This document shows, one piece after another, positions 24,515 through 33,205 of a stretch of DNA of 64,000 bases. Each line of letters starts with the position of its first letter. Within the stretch, counting starts at the first letter, position 1. Source of the stretch: JAYKJB01 sp035284745 [NCBI: Candidatus Sericytochromatia bacterium] (GTDB lineage: Bacteria; Cyanobacteriota; Sericytochromatia; S15B-MN24); the NCBI GenBank assembly GCA_035284745.1, contig JAYKIL010000008.1, positions 343,863 to 407,862 on the forward strand. The letters run 5' to 3'. The notes under the pieces are model-generated. The model saw only the letters and a list, made by a program, of their open reading frames with translations. It did no database searches and was not told the DNA's origin. A program made the position numbers and the translations under genes.

Positions 24515-25450
24515 TCACAAGCCTGCTGACGTCCTTAACAGGTTCCTGGCATTCTCATAACCCACCCGACGAAATTCCTCCGGTTCCAACGCCGAGCGCA
24601 AAATTTCTTTGGCGCGCACTTGGCTGAACAGCGGAAAATCGGAACCAAATAAAACACGCGTCGCGCCAAAGGCCGAGATGGCTTCTCGAATGATGGCTAT
24701 GGGCTGCCAGGATGTATCCGTGAACACGTTGGGATAGCGGGCGCCGAGCTCTAAGACATCGGCTGATTGATTCCAGCCGACGTGAGCGAGCACAATGGGA
24801 ACGGTCGAAAATGTTCGTATCAAAGGCTCAAGGTCAAGGGCTCTGTCCGCGCCTTCGAGCAGCGGAAATGGGAAGGTGCCCGTATGGATGATCACAGGCC
24901 AGCCGCAACCGGCAGCGAATTCGACCAATTCAAACATCCGATCACTGGTGGGAAGAGGGCCGGCGAGAGGAGGGTGTATCTTCAAGCCCACAATCCCCTT
25001 CAAAGAGGCATATAAGCGCAACCGCTCCATCAAGACGGGAGATAGGGGGTCAACGGAGCAGAATAACAAAAAATGTCCGGGATTTAACTCGACGGTATAG
25101 AGCAGGTCCAACGTATCAATAAACGGCTCAATCGAACAAATAACGCTGGTCGAAACCCCCGCTTTTTCCATGCTGCTCAACAACTGTTCCGTTTGATATT
25201 TGCTGAATTGACGCAAAATCTCGTTGAAACCGGCCTGCTTAAATCGGGGATAGAGGGAAGTCAAGTAAGGATGGCGCCCATATTGAGAGAACAATTCCAC
25301 GCCTTGCGCCAACACGGGCTCCAACATCTCAGCGGCAAAATGTAACCAAGGCAGGTGAGGCGCCTGCGGATGACTGATGCTTCGCGCCCCGCGTAAGTGG
25401 GTGTGAAAGTCGATGAGGCCCGCTCCTGGTGTCTGGTCTCCAGGTAACAC
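24515..25450 (-). CDS. Amidohydrolase-2 family metal-dependent hydrolase
   Basis: 311 residues, TIM-barrel hydrolase of PF04909 type. Metal-site motifs are present in order: GLIDFHTHL (H-x-H), GLKIHPPLAG, PVIIHTGTFPFP, PIVLAHVGWNQS and VLFGSDFPLFS (final Asp). Residues 100-125 include a CSIEPFIDTLD segment. The family includes decarboxylases and lactonases; the substrate here is not predictable. GTG 25450 is chosen because GGGAGG (25460-25455) lies 4 nt upstream; the longer frame would start before that site. It lies 30 nt downstream of the DUF151 gene and belongs to the rnhB operon. Confidence 0.85.
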   Translation of the reverse strand: MLPGDQTPGAGLIDFHTHLRGARSISHPQAPHLPWLHFAAEMLEPVLAQGVELFSQYGRHPYLTSLYPRFKQAGFNEILRQFSKYQTEQLLSSMEKAGVSTSVICSIEPFIDTLDLLYTVELNPGHFLLFCSVDPLSPVLMERLRLYASLKGIVGLKIHPPLAGPLPTSDRMFELVEFAAGCGWPVIIHTGTFPFPLLEGADRALDLEPLIRTFSTVPIVLAHVGWNQSADVLELGARYPNVFTDTSWQPIAIIREAISAFGATRVLFGSDFPLFSQVRAKEILRSALEPEEFRRVGYENARNLLRTSAGL

Positions 25451-25480
25451 AACACCTCCCGGCAATCAGCCTTCCCGGCG

Positions 25481-26083
25481 CTACTTACCGTCCGATGAAT
25501 CTGGGGGGCGCCGGTGATGTTTCTCATAAAAACGCTGAAAGTCCGTCGCTGTCACCCGACTAACGAACGAATGAAATTGGCGATCATCACGTTCTCGCTC
25601 GTGGTGCATGTTGTCCATATCCTGCAGCAACTGAGTGACATCCAACTGCAACAACTCCTCGGCCGCCATCAACGGAACCCCCTGTCGCAAGGCCACCTGT
25701 ATAGCTTCGGTCGCCGTCATCGCCAGTTTGCGAGATCGACGCCCCTCGTTTCTAAAAATTAAAAAGCCTTGCACGTAGGCCCCATATCCTTCTTTCACGT
25801 CCTGTTTTTCGGTCGGAAGGGGCTCTAACTCGACCCGAAGCAACTCACATCCGAGTGACTCCAGGACATCCCCTAACGAGGCAGTCAAGCGGAGCGGCAA
25901 ACCGGCTCTCGGAGGAGCAATCAACGCCACAATATGCTCAATGCTTTCACGACTTGTTTCGATGACAAATCCGAGTTGCTCTCGACGCGAGCCCAGTATC
26001 AAGCCATCGCGGACGGGAACGCCCCCTTCGGCTTGAATTTCGAAGGCCCCGAGCAAAGACACACGACGTTTTCTATTAGGCAT
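25481..26083 (-). CDS. Bifunctional nuclease (DUF151/BFN) domain protein
   Basis: 200 residues. The BFN domain is recognisable from its ends: LGFVIETSRESIEHIVALIAPP, a middle strand GCELLRVELEPL, YVQGFLIFRNEG, then the diagnostic TEAIQVALRQGVPLMAAEELL (about residues 125-145). Plant and thermophile members have RNase and DNase activity. A C-terminal extension of about 50 residues, highly charged, follows. ATG 26083 has GAGG 5 nt upstream. It lies 57 nt after rnhB, suggesting a shared nucleic-acid role; cytoplasmic. Confidence 0.82.
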   Translation of the reverse strand: MPNRKRRVSLLGAFEIQAEGGVPVRDGLILGSRREQLGFVIETSRESIEHIVALIAPPRAGLPLRLTASLGDVLESLGCELLRVELEPLPTEKQDVKEGYGAYVQGFLIFRNEGRRSRKLAMTATEAIQVALRQGVPLMAAEELLQLDVTQLLQDMDNMHHERERDDRQFHSFVSRVTATDFQRFYEKHHRRPPDSSDGK

Positions 26084-26140
26084 GGCATCCTCAGCCACTC
26101 GCGAAAAGTCTAACGCAAGGTTGCGAGGAAGGCCCTTCGA

Positions 26141-26833
26141 TCATTCCTCACGCAAGTTTTCGCGACCCCGTGCTGAACCGGCACGCCCGCCGGGAAGAGG
26201 CTCTCCGCACGCTGACATCATACCACCGCAAGGCGTCAGTGCCACCCGCTTCAAAAAGGTCTTGCGGTGAATTTCAGAGGGTCCGAAACGTTTCAATGCC
26301 TCGAAATGAGCCACCGTACCATAACCCTTGTGACGGGCAAATTCATACGCAGGATACACCTGGTGCACCTGAACCATCAGGCGATCGCGCGTGACCTTTG
26401 CGATGACAGATGCCGCGGCAATGGATATCGAGCGAGCGTCTCCCCGCTTTTCCGGCGATTGCGCCACAAGCAAGTTGGGGATGCGCAATGGCCCATCCAC
26501 CAAAACGAACTCGACCGGCTCACATTGAAAAATTGCCTCCCGCATCGCCTCAAAAGTCGCCTGTAAAATATTCACTTGGTCCACTGTCGCAGCGTCGATC
26601 ACGCCAACACCTATCGAGCAAGCCTCATTTCGAATGCGATTGTAGAAATGATCGCGCGCCCGTGCCGTCAATTTCTTGGAATCAGTCAGACCTTGCCACG
26701 CCAGCAAAGTGGCTTCATCCGCAACGACGCACGCTGCCACCACCGGGCCCGCCAATGAACCCCGTCCCGCCTCATCGACACCCGCCACGCGACGATATCC
26801 AGCCAACCACGCCGCACGTTCGAGTTCCAACAT
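26141..26833 (-). CDS. rnhB: Ribonuclease HII
   Basis: 230 residues. It cleaves the RNA strand of RNA-DNA hybrids and removes single ribonucleotides from DNA. The catalytic carboxylates are visible: RVAGVDEAGRGSLAGPVVAA (Asp-Glu), LVDGPLRIPNL (Asp) and a downstream D near SIAAASVIAKVTRDRLM; the C-terminal HKGYGTVAHFEALKRFGPSEIHRKTF is also typical. A Gly/Arg-rich tail of about 30 residues extends the usual length. ATG 26833 gives the family-like start MLELERAAWLAGYRR; upstream sequence in the same frame is shadow of the divergent helicase gene. First gene of a probable operon with the DUF151 and amidohydrolase genes. Confidence 0.95.
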   Translation of the reverse strand: MLELERAAWLAGYRRVAGVDEAGRGSLAGPVVAACVVADEATLLAWQGLTDSKKLTARARDHFYNRIRNEACSIGVGVIDAATVDQVNILQATFEAMREAIFQCEPVEFVLVDGPLRIPNLLVAQSPEKRGDARSISIAAASVIAKVTRDRLMVQVHQVYPAYEFARHKGYGTVAHFEALKRFGPSEIHRKTFLKRVALTPCGGMMSACGEPLPGGRAGSARGRENLREE

Positions 26834-26857
26834 CTCGTCTCTCCAGGTCACGGAACA

Positions 26858-26868
26858 TGGTATATCAT
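26858..26868 (+). promoter_or_regulatory. -10 region of the HelY-like helicase, predicted leaderless
   Basis: Either an extended -10 TGGTATATC (26858-26866) or TATCAT (26863-26868) ends 8-10 nt before ATG 26877. No ribosome binding site lies between them. Confidence 0.45.
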
Positions 26869-26876
26869 GGTCCCAG

Positions 26877-29612
26877 ATGTCCAATCCGCTGTCTGCCAAG
26901 CCCCGACGCCGCACCGCCCCTCGCCGAAACGCGCCACCCGATACCGGGCGCAATGGGTCGGCTATCGATTTTCCTCTCACGGAGCGGTTTGCCGCTGCAC
27001 AAGGGTTCGTGCTGGATGAATTCCAGTTGTCGGCGATGCGGACATTAGAAGCGGGGCGTTCTGTTTTGGTTTCAGCGCCGACGGGCTCTGGAAAAACGAT
27101 CGTGGCTGAGTTCGCTGTGTTTCTCGCCAAAGAACGCAGTCGGCGTTGTATCTATACCACCCCACTGAAGGCACTCTCTAATCAGAAGTTCCGCGATCTT
27201 CGGGGCAGTTTGGGCGATCAAGTAGGCCTGGTCACGGGCGACGTCGTCATCAACCCTCACGCATCGGTGCTGATTATGACGACGGAGATTCTGCGAAACA
27301 TTTTGCAGATGGACCCGGCCCAGGTGGACGACGTCTCACACGTCATTTTGGATGAGGCCCACTACATCGGTGCCGACGGCCGAGGCACAGTGTGGGAGGA
27401 AACCATTGTCTTTCTAGGGAAAAACACGCGGATTGTTGCATTATCAGCCACAATCCCGAACGCTGACGAGCTCGCGGCGTGGGTGTCGGACGTCCACCAA
27501 CCGATGGATGTCATCCTGCACGAGGAACGCCCTGTCCCTTTGGAGCCCTTTGTATTCACTGACAAAATAGAGCCTTTGTTCGACAAGCGGCGACGCATGA
27601 GAGTTCGGGCGTGGAGTCCGGATCGCTGGGTCGAAACGCCGATATCAAGTCAAGTGGCCCATGAACTTGCGGACAAGGGAATGTTGCCCGCCATTTTTTT
27701 CGTTTTTTCTCGACTGGGATGTGAAAAAGAGGCGATCGCCACCATTCGCGGAGGAGACCCTCTGACCTCACCCGCAGAACAAGCCCAGATTCGCAAGGCG
27801 GTAGAGGCGGCGATTGCGCAAACGCCAGGCATGATGACATCCAACGCGACGAGGGCGTGGCTTGAAAGGCTCCCTTCTGGCGTCGCGCCACATCATGCGG
27901 GTTTGCTTCCTCCGCTCAAACTGCTGATTGAAGAGCTTTTCCAGGCCAATCTCTTAAAGGTCGTGTTTGCGACAGAGACCTTGGCAGCGGGCATCAATAT
28001 GCCGGCGCGCACGGTGGTCATCACAAGCCTTTCGAAACGCACGGACGAGGGGCATCGCATGCTCACGGTGAGCGAATTTGCGCAAATGACGGGCCGAGCC
28101 GGCCGGCGAGGGATGGATACCGTAGGGTACGGCGTCGTTTTGGGCAGCCATCGATATTCCGTGCAGGATGCCGCGGCCATGTTTTTGGGAGAGCCTGAGC
28201 CTTTACGGAGCCGCTTCACCCTGAACTACAACATGGTAATCAATCTCGCCCACCGGTATGAGCAGCCACACGCCCGCCGAATTGTAGAGCAGTGCTTCAG
28301 TCAATTTCAGAACAACGCCGCCGTCGCGGAACTCGGCGGTCGGCGGGCCGCGCTCAAATCAGCCCAGGAACAGCTCGGTGCATTGTGCCCAAAAGACCCT
28401 GATGCGTCGCGGAGTGCCCGAATATCGGGCTACCTGAGCGGAAAAAAACGCGTTGAAGATGCCGTCGAAACGGTTCGCAGTCTCGAGAAAAACCTGCGAG
28501 GGCAAACCGATAAAGACGCCCAGCGCATCGTCCTCGCCGCGCCCTTTGACTCTGTCGTGATTGTGAGGCGGCAGGGGGGGGCGGGGCCCGAGGTGGCAAT
28601 CCTATTGAATAAATACCGCACCAAGCGAGGGGTTCAATTTGGCGCAGTACTGGGGTCCGGGCATCTTGTGCGCTTGGCGGCACGCGACCTTTTGCTTGCA
28701 ACCGGCGTCACGGTCTCCGGCGTTCCCAAGGCGTGGCGCCACGCAACGGAAGCATTCAGTTACATGCAGATGCAACGCGTGGAATGGGATCACGAACGTT
28801 GGGAGCACTGGGTGACGGCGGGACAGGTTAGACTGGAGGATTTCAGTCAATTTGAGCAAGCGCCGCCGGCGCTGCGCAAGGCCCGTGCCGAATGCGCTTC
28901 CCGAGATGCCCAACTGCACCAGGAGCCCTGTTACCAGTGTCGCCACCTGGCAACGTGTCGCAGCAAAGAAGCAGAAGCGAACAAGCTGATGCGGTCCCTT
29001 GCCGCGTTGGATGCCCAAATGGAAACCATTCAAAGCCGGTTTTGGAATCAATTTGTGGCACTCCAAACGGTCTTAGAGCGGGGCGACTTTTTGAGAGGCC
29101 GAGACCTGCTTCCACGAGGGGTTGCGCTCGCCAATCTCAGAACGGCCAACGAATTGGTCGCATCAGAAGCGATGGCAGCCGGTTTACTTGAGAATCTCGA
29201 ACCGGCGGAACTGGCCGCCGTGACGAGCGCCATTGTCGCAGAACCGATCCGGGGACGAATGGCGTGGCGCCCCATCCGACCAAGCCCCCACGTCGTTCAG
29301 GTGACCGACAGCATCATCGGGCTGGCTGAACAAATATTCACCCTGCAAGACCAAGTACCGGGCGCGGAACAGCCAGTGACGGTCGTTTCTGACTATTGCG
29401 GAATGGTCCAAGCGTGGGCCATGGAGGCGAACTGGGCCCACGTCACCGAAATGTCGGGGATCGACGAGGGGCAGTTGGTGCGGCACCTGCGTCAGGTCAT
29501 CGACATGCTATCGCAGTTCAAAGACGTTCCGGGCCAGAGCCCTGTTTTCGTCGAACGCGTTCAGATGGCCATCGCAGCCATCGACCGAGACATCGTCAAG
29601 GAAGTGTTTTAA
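26877..29612 (+). CDS. helY: Ski2/HelY-type DEAH-box RNA helicase
   Basis: 911 residues. Superfamily 2 motifs: Q-like FVLDEFQLSAMR, Walker A APTGSGKT (about residue 65-72), TTPLKALSNQKF, DEAHYIG (about 159), SATIPN, and ATETLAAGINMPARTVV with QMTGRAGRRGMD (about 400-412). A long C-terminal half includes the DSHCT-like helical domain found in Mtr4, Ski2 and actinobacterial HelY, with a cysteine cluster (C685, C688, C694: E-P-C-Y-Q-C) like the H-P-C-x-x-C of HelY. The family acts in RNA processing or decay. ATG 26877 is chosen from the adjacent -10 element; longer frames overlap rnhB. It is divergent from rnhB with only 43 nt between starts. Confidence 0.92.
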   Translation: MSNPLSAKPRRRTAPRRNAPPDTGRNGSAIDFPLTERFAAAQGFVLDEFQLSAMRTLEAGRSVLVSAPTGSGKTIVAEFAVFLAKERSRRCIYTTPLKALSNQKFRDLRGSLGDQVGLVTGDVVINPHASVLIMTTEILRNILQMDPAQVDDVSHVILDEAHYIGADGRGTVWEETIVFLGKNTRIVALSATIPNADELAAWVSDVHQPMDVILHEERPVPLEPFVFTDKIEPLFDKRRRMRVRAWSPDRWVETPISSQVAHELADKGMLPAIFFVFSRLGCEKEAIATIRGGDPLTSPAEQAQIRKAVEAAIAQTPGMMTSNATRAWLERLPSGVAPHHAGLLPPLKLLIEELFQANLLKVVFATETLAAGINMPARTVVITSLSKRTDEGHRMLTVSEFAQMTGRAGRRGMDTVGYGVVLGSHRYSVQDAAAMFLGEPEPLRSRFTLNYNMVINLAHRYEQPHARRIVEQCFSQFQNNAAVAELGGRRAALKSAQEQLGALCPKDPDASRSARISGYLSGKKRVEDAVETVRSLEKNLRGQTDKDAQRIVLAAPFDSVVIVRRQGGAGPEVAILLNKYRTKRGVQFGAVLGSGHLVRLAARDLLLATGVTVSGVPKAWRHATEAFSYMQMQRVEWDHERWEHWVTAGQVRLEDFSQFEQAPPALRKARAECASRDAQLHQEPCYQCRHLATCRSKEAEANKLMRSLAALDAQMETIQSRFWNQFVALQTVLERGDFLRGRDLLPRGVALANLRTANELVASEAMAAGLLENLEPAELAAVTSAIVAEPIRGRMAWRPIRPSPHVVQVTDSIIGLAEQIFTLQDQVPGAEQPVTVVSDYCGMVQAWAMEANWAHVTEMSGIDEGQLVRHLRQVIDMLSQFKDVPGQSPVFVERVQMAIAAIDRDIVKEVF

Positions 29613-29621
29613 CCGCGGCGC

Positions 29622-31319
29622 CTATTCTTGGGGCAAAACGAGTCGCGGAAAAAGGCGCCAATTCGACGCACTGGTCCCGTTTATCTCCACGCGCGGATCG
29701 ATCACCCCATTTGGCAAGCGGTAGTACTGCACGCTGAATGGGCGCCCCGCCCCCACCACCTCTGCGGGCATCTCTAACTTTTGGTTCAGGAAGCCGCTTA
29801 ACTCTGTTTTCCCATTCGCCCCCCGCATCTTCAACGAGCGGTATTGATAGCGGGCATCGCGGTTCTGTATCGAAGAGTCAAGCACATTCGCCAACGCCCA
29901 ATCATGAAACACTTCGTTCAGGCTCGATCCCTTGCTACTGAGAACTTTGTCCAAATTCTCTGTCCCCAAGCCCGAAGAGGTCACAATGGACTGGATAATA
30001 TCTGCACCAAATCGATCGGCCATGTAAACCATCAGTAAATATACGGCACCATAACCGATACCCTCCGGGTTTTGGTCCCAATCGGAAAGAGAATACGCCC
30101 ACGGTTTTCGTTGGAAACCCTTCACGTGACTCGCCAGGACCGCCCCACCCGACTTTAATCCGTAGCCGGCTGCTTCAATCGCGTACATGGCCATTCCCTC
30201 GTCCACCCATAAAGCCTCTGCCGTTCGGTTTTTGTGGACCAAGACCTTTTGATTAAAATTGATCATGTGCTGGAATTCATGGGCGATCGTTCCCATGTAA
30301 TCCTCTGGGGTACCCTCTGCGACCACGAGGCTGGAGACATAAAGAATTTCCGCCTGGTTACTCCGAGCAAGCGCAGAGCCCGCCCGGGAATCTCGGGCGA
30401 AAGCATCCCGTTGGGAGAAGTACCCCAACGTCGTATCTCTCCCGTAATTGCCTACTGCGGGCGAAATAAGAATAAAGATCCGCGGGTCTCCGTCGACCCC
30501 CGGCCGGGGTTCCGCCCCAAAAAGCTTGGTGTTCGTTGGGTACACCACCGTGTCAAAAGTGCCCCCGATTTCCTCCGCCATCTCCTGCATCTTGCGGCGC
30601 CCCACCGCCGTTCTGAGTGCAACCTGGTCCACCATCACGTAACAGTGGGTGCTCACTTTCAGCACCTCCGCGCGCACCTCTGCTTCAACGTAGCGATCCT
30701 CCACAAAATCGGTGATGACCCAGAAGTCTCGTGTGGCACCCCGCTCAAGTGGCACGCTCTGCTTGAGTGAATAGGTGTTCTGGGGAATGAGCCCAGTTCG
30801 CCGTTGCTCCAAGCGTCGAAACGCGGCGTGACGATCGCCTCTGTGGGCCGGACGGAGTTGAGGACCTGTTTCGTTGATGGCCCGCAGGGTGTAGGCAGCG
30901 GCCACGTCCTGCGCCACCAGGCGGAGTTGGGGCAGGGGTGACACCAAGGCGGAGCTCACCACCAAAAGATTTTCAGTCTCCTCATCCAAACCGGTTCCTT
31001 CGCCAGCATTCAATGCCAGGGGCAAGACGGCAATGGCCGGCGGGACATTCCGAACTGGCAACGAGGGGGTGGCCGGCGACGAGGGAGAAGGAGAGGGAGA
31101 CGGAGAAACCACCGCGAGCGAGGGCGAAGAAGAAGGCTGCAACAAGCGGGGTGCCGCGGGGGTCACGGAGGGCAACGGCTTGGGGGTCGCCACGCGTCTC
31201 GGGGCCAACGTTCGACGTGTAGAGGGTAAACGCTGGGCCACCTCAACAAACCGGGTCTGGCAGGCGGCCAGAAAAACCGCAGCCAACAAACACGGCAAAA
31301 ATCGTCGAATAGGCAACAC
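29622..31319 (-). CDS. M30-like zinc metallopeptidase lipoprotein
   Basis: 565 residues. Lipobox signal peptide (AVFLAAC, Cys about 20) followed by about 70 residues of Pro/Ser-rich linker with a short S-P repeat. A beta-rich domain precedes the gluzincin-type site HEFQH (about residue 325) with the downstream glutamate in WVDEGMAMYAIE, matching hyicolysin/Peptidase M30. The DGDPRIFILISPAVGNYG segment upstream is also typical. The active-site residues look intact. GTG 31319 is chosen because AGGAG lies 8 nt upstream; TTG 31325 is closer to the site. The gene converges with the helicase gene, 9 nt apart. Likely outer-surface or periplasmic protease. Confidence 0.85.
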   Translation of the reverse strand: MLPIRRFLPCLLAAVFLAACQTRFVEVAQRLPSTRRTLAPRRVATPKPLPSVTPAAPRLLQPSSSPSLAVVSPSPSPSPSSPATPSLPVRNVPPAIAVLPLALNAGEGTGLDEETENLLVVSSALVSPLPQLRLVAQDVAAAYTLRAINETGPQLRPAHRGDRHAAFRRLEQRRTGLIPQNTYSLKQSVPLERGATRDFWVITDFVEDRYVEAEVRAEVLKVSTHCYVMVDQVALRTAVGRRKMQEMAEEIGGTFDTVVYPTNTKLFGAEPRPGVDGDPRIFILISPAVGNYGRDTTLGYFSQRDAFARDSRAGSALARSNQAEILYVSSLVVAEGTPEDYMGTIAHEFQHMINFNQKVLVHKNRTAEALWVDEGMAMYAIEAAGYGLKSGGAVLASHVKGFQRKPWAYSLSDWDQNPEGIGYGAVYLLMVYMADRFGADIIQSIVTSSGLGTENLDKVLSSKGSSLNEVFHDWALANVLDSSIQNRDARYQYRSLKMRGANGKTELSGFLNQKLEMPAEVVGAGRPFSVQYYRLPNGVIDPRVEINGTSASNWRLFPRLVLPQE

Positions 31320-31400
31320 GGCCAAGGCTCCTGGTCTTCTTCACTGTACCACCCAACACCCGGATGGAAACCCCCAGTCGTCCAAAAAATAAAGCCATTG

Positions 31401-31409
31401 TGCTATCCT
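31401..31409 (+). promoter_or_regulatory. Extended -10 (TGCTATCCT) of the exporter operon
   Basis: TGC followed by TATCCT, 32 nt before the GTG start at 31442. The -35 is not recognisable, as expected for extended -10 promoters. It lies in the 120-bp divergent region with the metallopeptidase gene. Confidence 0.5.
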
Positions 31410-31441
31410 GACAGCATTCCAATTGTTCGGCTGCTTCACGC

Positions 31442-33205
31442 GTGAGTCCGAACGGAGCTCTCCCAAAAGTGGCCGAACCGGTACGTTCCCTTTCCGAACC
31501 CCAAAACCGAATTGGTGCCCCGCTCGATTCGATGGGCGGCCAGGTGAACCCCCATACCCGGCTGTGGAAACTTTTCGGGGTCCATCGGCGTGAGCTGACC
31601 TACGTGTTAGCGTATGCCTCTGCGGCAGGCATTCTCAGCCTGGCTGTGCCCTTGGCCGTGCAGCAATTGGTGAACTCCATCGCTTTCACCAATTTAATGC
31701 AGCCCGTCCTGGTTCTTGGGGCGATGGTGTTTGCCGCCCTCGGACTGTTGGGAGTGATGCTGGCGGGCCAGGCTTGGGTGGTTGAACTGGTCCAACGACG
31801 TCTTTTCATCAACACCGTCGTCGATTTGGCCGTGCGGCTCATCCGAGTTCGCCAAGAAGGATACGATCGCCAGCATGGCCCCGAACTCCTGAACCGCTTC
31901 TTTGCGATGTTTGCCCTGCAAAAAGCGATGAGCTCGCTTCTGGCAGAGGGCACCGCGGTCTTGCTTCAAACGGTCATCGGGTTGGCTTTGATTGCGGTGT
32001 ATCATCCATTACTCTTAAATTTCAGCATCCTGGTGGTCGCGGGCCTGTTGGCGTTGCTGCGCTTGACCTTGAGCGAGGCCACGGGCACCGCATTGCAAGA
32101 GTCAAAATGTAAGTTTGAGACAGCCGCGTGGCTCGAAGAACTGGCGGGAAATCCCACCACTTTTCGGGCGGAGAGTGCCGCTCGTATTTCCCTGGAGAAA
32201 GCGAATGCCTTGGCGGAGGGGTGGCTGAACTCACGTCGTGCGCACTGGAGAATCTTGTTTCAGCAGTTGCTCGCCCTGCTGATTTTTCAGGCGGTCGCCA
32301 GTGCGATGCTTCTCAGCATCGGCGGTTGGTTGGTGATCAATTTACAACTGACGCTGGGCCAATTGGTGGCCTCCGAATTCGTTCTTTCAATGGTGCTTGC
32401 AGGCTTGGTCAAACTCGCCAAACAACTCGAAGTGTATTTCGACGCCCTGGCCAATGCTGACAAACTCGGCGTTTTGGTTGACCTGCCAGTGGAACGCTCT
32501 GGCGGAATCCACCTGCCCGAGGTGCAAACAGGAATGCACGTTCGACTTGCCTCGGCCCGACTGTCGCGTGCGGAACGCACCGTTTTATCGAACGGGGAGG
32601 CCCTCGTAGAACCCGGCGCCCGCGTGGGTTTCACGGGCGCGACGGGCGTTGACCTCGCGGCCCTGGGGGAACTGATGGCCGGCCTGCGGGAACCTGAAAG
32701 CGGGGCCATTGAATATGATACACGGGACCTGCGTGACTTGGCGTTGCGGGGCTTGCGGTGCGATATCGCATACATAGAGCCAGCCGGTATCTTCGCTGGC
32801 ACAGTGCTGGATAACCTCCAATTGGGACGTCCGGGGGTTGAATGGGTTCACTTGCGCGGGGCCTTGGAAGCGGTGGGTCTTTGGGAGCGCATCCAAGCAC
32901 TTCCCGCGGGTTTGGAGAGCCCCCTCACCCCCCAGGGTGAGCCACTCACCCTGGGAGAAACTCGCCAACTGCTTTTGGCACGCGCGATCGCTGGGAATCC
33001 GCGATTGATTGTCGTCGATGAAGTTCTTGATGGCCTTGATCCGCAGACGCAACGGCGCGTGCTGGCGACGTTGTGTGACCCGCGCGCACGCTGGACCTTG
33101 ATCATCTTAAGTCGCAATGGCGCGGTTCTGGAGCTGATGGACAAGGTGTATGAGCTTGAAAATGGTCTTCTGACGCTGCGCGGCGAAACGGAGAGGCGAA
33201 CGTGA
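31442..33205 (+). CDS. HlyB-like ABC exporter with degenerate ATP-binding site
   Basis: 587 residues: a six-helix ABC_membrane domain (about 45-330) fused to a nucleotide-binding domain (about 350-580), as in type I secretion ATPases but without an N-terminal peptidase. The ATPase motifs are eroded. Where Walker A (GxxGxGKST) is expected there is GFTGATGVDLA (about 395-405) with no lysine; the signature is LTLGETRQ instead of LSGGQ, while Walker B is kept (RLIVVDEVLDGLD, about 520-532). The His switch position in TLIILSRNGAV is also changed. Hydrolysis is therefore doubtful unless it pairs with another ATPase. GTG 31442 has no ribosome binding site. The stop overlaps the HlyD start; first gene of a five-gene operon. 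Confidence 0.85.
   Translation: MSPNGALPKVAEPVRSLSEPQNRIGAPLDSMGGQVNPHTRLWKLFGVHRRELTYVLAYASAAGILSLAVPLAVQQLVNSIAFTNLMQPVLVLGAMVFAALGLLGVMLAGQAWVVELVQRRLFINTVVDLAVRLIRVRQEGYDRQHGPELLNRFFAMFALQKAMSSLLAEGTAVLLQTVIGLALIAVYHPLLLNFSILVVAGLLALLRLTLSEATGTALQESKCKFETAAWLEELAGNPTTFRAESAARISLEKANALAEGWLNSRRAHWRILFQQLLALLIFQAVASAMLLSIGGWLVINLQLTLGQLVASEFVLSMVLAGLVKLAKQLEVYFDALANADKLGVLVDLPVERSGGIHLPEVQTGMHVRLASARLSRAERTVLSNGEALVEPGARVGFTGATGVDLAALGELMAGLREPESGAIEYDTRDLRDLALRGLRCDIAYIEPAGIFAGTVLDNLQLGRPGVEWVHLRGALEAVGLWERIQALPAGLESPLTPQGEPLTLGETRQLLLARAIAGNPRLIVVDEVLDGLDPQTQRRVLATLCDPRARWTLIILSRNGAVLELMDKVYELENGLLTLRGETERRT

Noticed and set aside
26834-27130. Long N-terminal extension of the rnhB frame
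   Set aside because: The added residues are antisense to the helicase gene and have no similarity to RNase HII.
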